In this document: positions 57,801-64,000 of the stretch, piece after piece
How the letters are laid out: every line of letters starts with the position of its first letter
How positions within the stretch are numbered: the stretch's first letter is position 1
DNA from: Pempheris klunzingeri
Lineage: Eukaryota > Chordata > Actinopteri > Acropomatiformes > Pempheridae
Assembly (NCBI RefSeq): GCF_042242105.1
Contig: NC_092029.1
Span: 6,201,885-6,265,884, forward strand
Reading direction: 5' to 3'
Length of the DNA stretch: 64,000 bases
Program-made: the position numbers and the translations under genes
Notes under the pieces: generated by a model
What the model saw: only the letters and a program-made list of their open reading frames with translations
Databases searched by the model: none
Told to the model about the DNA's origin: nothing

Positions 57801-59016
57801 TCCAATGTAGGAAAACTGAAAATGAATGACTAACTGCTGTGGTATTTCATTACGACTGGAGCAGAACGTTTCTGAAATACTGTCTGCACAATGTGGTATC
57901 TACCTTATTAAAGCGGAAATAAACGTGTGAAGGTTTATTTCTGTGTCTTTCATTTCCTTGATTTTACAACCTGTGGGCCATGTGCTCCTGAAAAGCATCA
58001 ATCTGCTCGCACTTCCATTAGCACATAAATACAAACACACTCCCACGCGCGAGAGGCTTGCCTAATTCTCAGACGTATCAGCTTCTTACATTCAAATGGC
58101 AATCACCCATGTAGATCTCATAATGCAAAAAAAAAGCTAAGATGAAACAGGAAGATCAAGCCCTCTGGTTGAGTAATCCATCCCTTTCCACTCTCTATAC
58201 ACTGTCTTGCTTCCTATTATGGCTGTGATTAGGCTACAACAGTCTTCATCACCAAAGTCCACTGATATCGCCGGCATCAGACAAAAGAAAGCACTCATCT
58301 AGAAAGTCATCCCATCAATGGGAACAACCTTTCTCAAATGCAAACAATCAACTTCCAGGCTTTGAGTCTATTATCTGGGGGATTATGGATCACAGGAACA
58401 CAATGCAGCTGATTAATCACAAACAGATAAGCGACTAAAGAGATCACACTTTCCATCTTTTTTCTCTCTCCATCCAATCGTGTGAAGTCACTGACGGCCG
58501 AACTGAGCCGCAACCAGATTGGATGAGATTGAGAGTTTCACTCAGATTAAGTAACCGACTATACACCAAGGTTCCAGACAAGGGCTCCGAGTGGGAGATC
58601 TAAGATGCTGCCATGACACGTGGTAATAACTTGGAGAACAATACAAAAGAAGCAGCAAAAACAGGTGATCTTACCTGCTGAGGAGTTTTGGGAAAGAGCG
58701 GTTCAGTGGGCTTGATGAGCTTCCCTGCAGACCCCTGCGCTCCCCTCTCTCCCTTGGCCATGGCTGAGAGGCTGTGTGTGAGGCGGCAGCCGTACTTCTG
58801 CGACTGTGTGTGTGAGGAAGTGTTGAAGTGAGTGTGACTGTGACTCCTCGTGTGAGCGAGGGTGCGAGGAGCCTGCCACTGGGTGGTGTGTGTCAGAGGG
58901 TGGAACTGGATGTGGCTCTGACTCCGGGTGTGTGTGTGGTGCACACGAGTGACGGCTCCAGAGGCTGGGAGCTCCTCCTGCTCCTCTGTGACAACTCTGC
59001 CGCTTTCTGTCGCCAT
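42809..59016 (-). CDS. mfsd2b: Sphingosine-1-phosphate exporter MFSD2B (complete, 14 coding exons)
   Basis: Coding exons in transcript order: 59016-58675, 54766-54641, 54517-54393, 51139-51016, 49485-49407, 49246-49065, 47694-47604, 46523-46402, 45869-45786, 45452-45369, 45211-45102, 44054-43911, 43710-43534 and 42857-42809. All have GT/AG borders and consistent phases, giving 612 aa from the first ATG or 527 aa from the Met at 58761. MFSD2B is a 12-TM major facilitator that exports S1P from red cells and platelets. Seen: [19 protein letters not shown] (TM1); Asp in [10 protein letters not shown], the cation/substrate-site Asp shared with MFSD2[44 protein letters not shown] (intracellular A-like motif); RFGKKTAAF; and [12 protein letters not shown]2B rather than MFSD2A is favoured by the neighbours (fkbp1b, wdcp, ubxn2a). 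The N-terminal 85 codons are an odd His/Thr/Ser-rich low-complexity stretch (HTHTRSQSH... type). The downstream Met (GCCATGGCC context) matches family length (human 504 aa) and may be the main start. Confidence 0.94.
43231..43500. repeat. Probable dispersed repeat in mfsd2b 3'-most intron
   Basis: It starts with TTAAAGAGGTACTCCGGCTA and includes TTTAAGTCTCAAGCCCAAG, then a pair CCTGATGACATCGTCAGGG / CCTGGTGATGTCATCAAGG that can fold back. Blocks resemble those at 47295-47560 (TAAAGGGGTACT, TTTAAGTCTCAAACCCAA), so the two look like diverged copies. Confidence 0.45.
47105..47290. repeat. Dispersed teleost repeat fragment (same family as 19510-19640)
   Basis: It contains ATTAATCGTTTAATCATCAG, GCCTATAAAATG and GAGACCAGCTAATCTTTGGC, typical of the repeat whose other parts occur at 19510-19640 and 54880-55000. 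Confidence 0.5.
47295..47560. repeat. Probable dispersed repeat (second copy of the 43231-43500 type)
   Basis: TTAAAGGGGTACTAAAGCATT followed by ACATTTAAGTCTCAAACCCA and AACCCAGACAACATCAGCAG. Similar in order to 43231-43500 but diverged. Edges are uncertain. Confidence 0.4.
49524..49870. repeat. Dispersed teleost repeat fragment in mfsd2b intron
   Basis: GATGAATCCTAAAGACTTCA, GTGATGCCCTGACTTTTCC, GAGTGAAATGTCTCAACAAC, GGATGGATCGCCATAAAATT and TGGTGTTAGCGTTAGCTCTA are consecutive blocks of a repeat common in teleosts. It appears related in sequence style to the outer element at 14030-15110. Confidence 0.6.
51140..54392. other. mfsd2b intron (coding exons 3 to 4), no gene found
   Basis: About 3.3 kb without recognised coding sequence on either strand; short unrelated open frames only. 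Confidence 0.65.
54880..55000. repeat. Dispersed teleost repeat fragment (same family as 19510-19640)
   Basis: GATTAATCATTTTTCATTAA, TTGGCCTATAAAATACCAG, then CAAATGTCTTGTTTTGTCTA and CAACCCAAAGATATTCAGT. The last two blocks match those at 19510-19560. Confidence 0.6.
55718..55740. repeat. (GT)n microsatellite
   Basis: About 10 GT units ending in GCGC. Confidence 0.9.
56514..56539. repeat. (TC)n microsatellite
   Basis: About 13 uninterrupted CT/TC units. Confidence 0.95.
56647..56667. repeat. (CA)n microsatellite
   Basis: About 10 CA units. Confidence 0.9.
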
Positions 59017-59022
59017 TCACAT
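59017..59022 (-). promoter_or_regulatory. Start-stop uORF (ATG TGA) abutting the mfsd2b ATG
   Basis: On the minus strand the sequence reads ATG-TGA-ATG-GCG. A minimal start-stop element ends exactly where the first mfsd2b ATG begins. The acceptor TTCCAG (AG at 59035-59034) puts both in the same exon. It could stall initiating ribosomes or favour initiation further downstream. Confidence 0.5.
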
Positions 59023-59101
59023 GCTGTTGTGCTCTGGAATGAGGCCAGGAGGGAAGGGCAAAGTCAGACAGGCGGTGCAAAAAAACATATAGGCAAGGCT
59101 G

Positions 59102-59127
59102 CACACACACACACACACACACACACA
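59102..59127. repeat. (CA)n microsatellite just upstream of mfsd2b coding exon 1
   Basis: About 13 CA units within the intron separating the non-coding and first coding exons. Confidence 0.95.
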
Positions 59128-59268
59128 ATCAATGACAGGCATGTACTGCAACATACAAGCACAAGAATGCAGACAAAGACATGCTCTTTTGGATGCATGC
59201 ACAAAAACACATAAATGGGACAATGCACAAGAGCAGAGGTGAATACAGATGTAACAAGGAATCCCACA

Positions 59269-59270
<2 letters not shown>

Positions 59271-59308
<38 letters not shown>
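59271..59308. repeat. (CA)n microsatellite
   Basis: About 19 CA units with a single AA interruption near the left end. Confidence 0.95.
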
Positions 59309-59310
<2 letters not shown>

Positions 59311-59505
59311 ATCACAAACATATGATCATACTCTAAGCACTCTCCTCAAATATCTAAATTACAGTTCATTTCATCTGCTGTTTTAACAGCTTGCACAGCT
59401 CCACAGAAAGCAAAACAGGACCGACGACGTCCCGTGCAGGAGTGTGTTGTCCTCATCTAACTATTACTGTAAGCGCATCCATAAACAAGCACTCTGTCTG
59501 AACAC

Positions 59506-59514
59506 CTGATAAGA
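59506..59514 (-). promoter_or_regulatory. GATA-type motif beside the mfsd2b first exon
   Basis: CTGATAAGA matches the WGATAAR erythroid GATA consensus and partly overlaps a CACCTG E-box (59504-59509). It sits about 40 bp inside the first intron of mfsd2b, an erythroid gene in mammals. Function is inferred from motif and location only. Confidence 0.35.
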
Positions 59515-59552
59515 GCCTTCAAGCCAGCGTAAAAAAAAAAACACATCTTACC

Positions 59553-59790
59553 CAGTGTAGATGGAAAAGCAGCCTGCTGTCAGCGGCGCAGTCGGTTAGT
59601 TAGTAAGTTTGACCAGTGCGGTGATCTGCCAGTAAGTCAGTCAGCCAGTAAGTCAGTCAGTCAGTCAGACAGGCGGGATGGGAAGGAGACTGCGGAGGAT
59701 GGAGATGGTCTGCGCGTCTCCACTCTCGCCTGTTTCCAGTCTGCAGTGACGGAGCTGCGCCCTGCAGCGGCCGTGGCGGTGAATGGCACA
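59553..59790 (-). other. Putative mfsd2b non-coding first exon with (AGTC)n repeat
   Basis: A donor on the minus strand (CACTG/GGTAAGA region, exon end about 59552) pairs with the acceptor at 59035-59034. Upstream is a GC-richer segment (59690-59800) and an imperfect (AGTC)n tetranucleotide array at 59632-59668, which would lie in the 5' UTR. The 5' boundary is a guess. Confidence 0.45.
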
Positions 59791-59800
59791 GGCGGATTGC

Positions 59801-59836
<36 letters not shown>
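59801..59836. repeat. (GT)n microsatellite at the mfsd2b promoter
   Basis: About 18 GT units, directly upstream of the inferred first exon. Confidence 0.95.
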
Positions 59837-59838
<2 letters not shown>

Positions 59839-60379
59839 GCCTTGCACGTGTGGTGTGTGTGCATCTGTAAGGAGATTATGGCAGGCGATGGTTTGACACC
59901 AGTGTGTGTTTTGGATGGGAACGCACAGCGATGATAATCTGATGCGATAATCTCGTGTGCTAAACAATCCCACGATGTTCCTATATTATTCTGATTTGAT
60001 GACACACTCAGAATGAAAAGCCTTCAGGCCTGTCGGCACATGTGTTTGGAAGAAAAGTAGCTCATGTAAATGGATGGATGTCATTTTTCTCATGAGGTGA
60101 CACGAGTGGAATGTCTAAAATGTGGCTTGGCTTCAGTTACCGGCGTGATTCTTTGGAACAGGTGAACAGGTGAAAGGTGTGTGAGTGTGTGTGCGTGTGT
60201 GTGAAAATGACTCAACAGAGACGCTTACATATTTTCCACACTGCATAACTATCATAGCTATGGTGCAGGCTGCACTTCAGTAGTGCTTCAAAGTAATTTA
60301 CAGTGAAATCATGGACTCACTGCTTGAAAATGTTTACAAGTTTTTACATCTAACATTTTACACTCCAATACAAAGTATA

Positions 60380-60410
<31 letters not shown>

Positions 60411-60660
60411 CATGCATGTCTTTGTATAGTTATGAGAACATATTTGGTTTTACTCCATCGTTGCGAGGACATTTTTGCATTGTGAGGACAGTTTTCCTGG
60501 TCCTTCAAAGACTTGGATTTAAGGTTAGGGTCAGGGTTGGGGTTGGGCATTTATTTGTGATGGTTAAGGTTGAGGTGAAGGGCTGGGGAATGAATTATGT
60601 CCATTAGTGTCCTCACAAAGGAAGAAAGACAAGAATCTGTGTGTGTGTGTGTGTGTGTGT
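60380..60660. repeat. Teleost dispersed repeat flanked by (GT)n arrays
   Basis: (GT)n at 60380-60407 and 60638-60660 flank a body that includes TGTGAGGACA (60481-60490) and its exact inverse TGTCCTCACA (60608-60617), GGTTAGGGTCAGGGTTGGGG, and GGGAATGAATTATGTCCATTA. This arrangement recurs widely in fish genomes, often attached to GT microsatellites. Non-coding. Confidence 0.7.
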
Positions 60661-60671
60661 AATAGTACAAA

Positions 60672-61340
60672 GCCTACTTAAAGGGCTGCTCTAGTGATTT
60701 GTTATTGCACTTTAAAAAGTCCAATAATTCTGATAATAAATATTTTTGAAAATGTTCAAAACTGAATCAGAAGAGGCCAAAAGATCCGGAAGTTTCCTAC
60801 ATTTCCCATAATTCAACTGTCATTACAACCTGCCAACCAACATTTAAAACAAAGACATTTCACAGCAAAATGGATTCATTACATGGATTCAAAGAGATAA
60901 TCAGTGATAATCAGTGTAAATGTTTTACTTCAGTTTAGATATCGGTGAACTTTGACCCACAGGTCTTTTTCACTGTGGTCATAGCAGGAAGAGCACAGGT
61001 GTTTCTGCTAACATTAACGATGGCTCTGTCCCAGTAAGTTGTGACAGTAAACCAGCGTGGACAACGCCAGCACCCAGAAACTAAAGCAGCTAAATGGAAT
61101 CCAGCCCTCATTCGGTTATTTACACCTGAGCTTTTTCTACTGTGACAAGTTAAAATGTCCTCCGTGAAAAAGGCCCATTGACCCAAAGGAAGCTGTTTTG
61201 TGGTCTTGACAGTGCTTACCTGTGAGGGTGTACAGTCCAAGCCGGAGGAGGCCATTGAAACTTTGACCCTCAAAGGAAAATAAGCCTTTCCTACACATTT
61301 TTGTCTAGTTGCGGAATGAGATACAGTTCTACGCATACTT
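60672..61340. repeat. Probable dispersed teleost repeat
   Basis: Blocks such as TTAACGATGGCTCTGTCCCA, CCAGAAACTAAAGCAGCTAA and ATGGAATCCAGCCCT are familiar from a fish intronic repeat. A 133-codon open frame on the minus strand (60935-61336) lies inside this block. I regard it as a by-product, not a gene. Confidence 0.4.
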
Positions 61341-62690
61341 GTAAGGTTATTATAGGCCCTTATTTCAGTATGTGACCAATAAAATACTGAGTCCCTTTCC
61401 TTTTCCCACAGCCTCTCATAAGCAGCTCCTTCAGTGCCTGATGCTTACTCTCCACAGTAAGCCTCTCCTCAGAGCATGACAACAAACATGTCATGGAGAC
61501 CTTGGCTGGTGAACCCAGACCGCTCCATAAATTCCAAGCATGCAAACCCCACGACCAAAACCACATTATTGACAATGGAGGAGGCACCACTGCAGAAAAG
61601 TCAGGCATATGACCTGCATTAGAATGGGTATGTTTCTGATAATGCGTGAAGGGGAATGTGCAAAATGAAAGGTTGGCTGTTGCACGAGTAAAAAGGGTCG
61701 TTCTGAAAGGAAATGTGGGAGTTAAAGGGAAAGTAATTCCCTGCATGCTTAGCCTTATTAAATATGTAGCACAAAGGAAATGTGCTCTCTTTTATTCTTT
61801 AGCCAGACCCCCACTGGCAGCCAAGCAAGTGGTGCATACAGCCTGCACACTGAGGTAAAAAAATCCTAAAATGTGCAACATGGCCTCATAGAGAGGTAAG
61901 TCTTCAGAAGGGATTATGATACTCAAGACATTTCTGTTGCTGAGCTTCTTCCCCTGACCTTGACCACTCTGAGGCTGTCATCCTGTCTTCCCCAGCCATG
62001 AGAAAATACATACCCTTTCCTGTTCTGCACAGCCCTCCCTCCCACTGCTTTAAATATTGAAGACTGATAATGGTGTTCGCCTTCTTCCCGAGGCTGAGCA
62101 GAAAGCTTGGAGATGGAGAAGCAAGGACACACTCATGTAAAAGCACATGCATGTCCTTACAAATGCTACGAAACACAATATGCCTCATTCAAAACAGAAA
62201 AAAAGGATCCGGCAATCATTCAACTTTGCATGGCCCCATCTAATGAGATTTTTACCTGCCTTTTTTTGCGGTTTTTGGTCATTTTGTTGTAAAGTCGGTG
62301 ACTTCTACAAACCCACTGATGCCATTACACTCAATCAGTGTGGCTACACTTTATACCATCAGATTGATGTTTGTCATACTGTGAGTCTCGACGTCAACAC
62401 TAAGTCACCAATCCTACAATTCTCTCTTTGACATCAGCAGCCCCTCCCTGCCTCCATAATCTAAATCCCCATTAAACCTGTAATGACAGCACAGATGTTG
62501 CATTGCGACATGAAATAAGGTTCTGCTCGGTGTCAAGCCATAATCACTGTGATAATCATAATCACTTGAAGCTGATGGATGCCTTAATTATCAAAAATTT
62601 CTGTCAGCAGTCTTCACACCTGGGTACCATTATATGAGTGAGAATTCTGATAGCCATTAAGCATTTTATAGCAGCTTAATTAAAACATAT
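61341..62690. other. Intergenic DNA between mfsd2b 5' side and ubxn2a 3' side, nothing recognised
   Basis: Short open frames on both strands lack splice signals and family resemblance. Confidence 0.5.
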
Positions 62691-62709
62691 ACAGAATTTG
62701 AGGAGGATT

Positions 62710-62715
62710 TTTATT
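62710..62715 (-). terminator. Candidate ubxn2a polyadenylation signal AATAAA
   Basis: AATAAA on the minus strand about 720 bp after the ubxn2a stop. It is the first such signal I noted beyond the last exon. Confidence 0.35.
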
Positions 62716-63430
62716 GTACCTTGATTTGTGATATGTCTTGAAAAGATGCAGTCCAATAAAACAATACACTGTATATTCTGAATGGAATTCCTCCCCAAAA
62801 AACAAGGCAAATGTTCACAAAAAACGGCAAAACAGTGACCTCAACAGTCAGGCAATCAACAAGCTATCGTCTTTTCTTTTAAATAATAACATGCAAACAA
62901 AACATCATATGTTTGTGAAATATAGTTGTAAACTTAGAGATACAAACTCTTTTATAGTGTGAATAGTGCAGAAAAGTGGTGATCACAGTTTGGGAAGACT
63001 TTGGAGAGTTGTTTGGCGGTGCTGGTGGTGGTCTTGCATGGGTGTGAGGGAAGGGAGGGTTACATGTGGTAGACCAGCATATGGACGCACACTTTTGACC
63101 ATCTGCACGGGCTTGTTTGGGGGTTTAGGGAGATCTGTTGGCAGGTAAACACTGTCCTCCAGAGGAAGACGACAAAGTAAGCATTGACAACAGCCCCTCT
63201 CAGCAGCAGCAGCACCTGTGACGGTAACTGACAACATCTCCATTAGACTGCACGGAATCCCACACAGAGATTAATATGCCATAGAGGGAAATGACGATCA
63301 TAAAATGCAGCACAAACTGCAGAGTTAAGATTAGAAATAACAGGAGGCCTTGAGGCTAAAATGGAGGTCTTGGTGAGGTGTCAAAGAGGGGAAAAGTGGC
63401 GTGTGGTGTGTATTACGGGGGCCTTTTTAG

Positions 63431-63614
63431 TCAGGAGCGTCCAAACGGAGCCTGTGTGTTCAGGGGTCTCTGGACAATGACGGCATTGGCCAAATCCGCC
63501 TCTTCTAAACTTAATTCTTTGTCGTTGAGCTCCCGGAAAGGAAGTGATGTCGTCAGAACGAAAGGTGGACAGCTCCTCTGGGAGCGTGCCACAAAATCTT
63601 GAACATCGGTGATC
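63431..63614 (-). CDS. ubxn2a: UBX domain protein 2A, last coding exon (partial)
   Basis: An acceptor (TTCTTCTCTAG, AG at 63616-63615) opens an exon that reads ITDVQDFVARSQRSCPPFVL, continues LTTSLPFRELNDKELSLEEA, and then DLANAVIVQR before a short tail and TGA. This is the C-terminal half of a UBX (ubiquitin-like) domain. It closely resembles human UBXN2A (HIKDFIEKYQGSQRSPPF, LTLEEADLQNAVIIQRL). UBXN2A is a cofactor that binds the p97/VCP ATPase through this domain. The rest of the gene lies off the right edge. Its position next to mfsd2b agrees with human 2p23. The C-terminal tail after VIVQR is not conserved with human. Confidence 0.85.
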
Positions 63615-64000
63615 CTAGAGAAGAATTAGAGACAGAAGGTTAAAAAAACACAAGGCAGAGTGAGAACCAAATACTCTACTCTCTTTTGACACATGATTTC
63701 CCTCCGAGGCACTATTAGTAACATAATCTATTATTAATCATGACCAGGCATTTACGAGCGATCCTATGGCAGCCCTCCTCACACACGGAGGCTAGCTGAA
63801 GGTTAGAGGGGTTCAGTCCTCTCTATCCGTTAGCTACAAACCCTGTTATATAAATGCTGCATCCGAGTTACGCAATCCCTCTCTGGGGATTTTATAGATC
63901 CACTCCGTTGCTACATCTCAGATTATGTTTTCTGCAGCCCCATGCACTGTGGCAGGGGATATAACATGCACCATGCCTTCAACTCCAACAGACTAGAACA
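63615..64000. other. ubxn2a intron running off the window
   Basis: Non-coding sequence upstream of the last ubxn2a exon; no further exon was recognised before the edge. Confidence 0.6.

Larger units (their letters stand above)
54767..58674. other. mfsd2b intron (coding exons 1 to 2), no gene found
   Basis: About 3.9 kb containing a dispersed repeat piece near 54880-55000, (GT)n at 55718-55740, (TC)n at 56514-56539 and (CA)n at 56647-56667. No exon-like segment was recognised. Confidence 0.65.

Noticed and set aside
60935-61336. 133-codon minus-strand frame as a small gene
   Set aside because: It falls within a block that looks like a dispersed repeat and has no splice or family support.
61360-61746. 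128-codon minus-strand frame as a gene
   Set aside because: No recognisable domain, no flanking splice signals and skewed composition; chance frame in intergenic DNA.

Overview
This is vertebrate nuclear DNA, almost certainly from a ray-finned (percomorph-type) teleost. The genes have GT/AG introns and many exons. (CA/GT)n microsatellites are abundant, and I recognise several dispersed repeats common in teleost genomes. There is no operon structure, no prokaryotic element, no CRISPR array, and no tRNA or rRNA gene that I could identify.

Layout, left to right: (1) 1-2100, non-coding with nothing recognised. (2) 2420-11468 (+), a four-exon non-visual opsin of the Opn5 (neuropsin-like) group, 342 aa; a 178-bp hAT-type MITE with a perfect 8-bp target-site duplication lies just past its stop codon. 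(3) 12950-15500, intergenic DNA with what look like three nested repeats. (4) 16280-27313 (-), mmut, mitochondrial methylmalonyl-CoA mutase: 12 coding exons, 754 aa, all junctions in frame, a non-coding 5' exon near 28121 and a promoter carrying DR1 and ETS motifs. (5) 29331-37123 (-), fkbp1b (FKBP12.6): four coding exons, exactly 108 aa. (6) 37124-37720, a short head-to-head promoter shared with (7) 38371-41676 (+), wdcp: three coding exons, 745 aa. (8) 42809-59016 (-), mfsd2b, the sphingosine-1-phosphate exporter: 14 coding exons plus an upstream non-coding exon, tail to tail with wdcp. (9) 59840-62690, repeat-rich intergenic DNA. (10) 63431-63614 (-), the last coding exon of ubxn2a, which continues beyond the right edge.

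The neighbourhood fkbp1b-wdcp-mfsd2b-ubxn2a matches human 2p23 as I remember it, while mmut (and human OPN5) lie on human 6p12. The window therefore spans a junction between two human synteny blocks. The genes share no pathway: light sensing, propionate catabolism, ryanodine-receptor regulation, a WD-repeat adaptor, lipid export and p97 cofactor function. Their proximity is chromosomal history, apart from the shared fkbp1b/wdcp promoter and the wdcp/mfsd2b 3' ends that nearly abut.

I did not find a convincing new biological system. The more unusual observations are the FKBP12-type Trp59 in an otherwise FKBP12.6-like protein, a microsatellite-like His/Thr/Ser-rich N-terminal extension of mfsd2b preceded by a start-stop uORF, the DR1/ETS promoter of mmut, the non-canonical VRF tripeptide in the opsin, and the nested and TSD-flanked mobile elements. 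Exon boundaries were set by hand from splice signals, reading frame and remembered family sequence; no alignment or RNA evidence was available.
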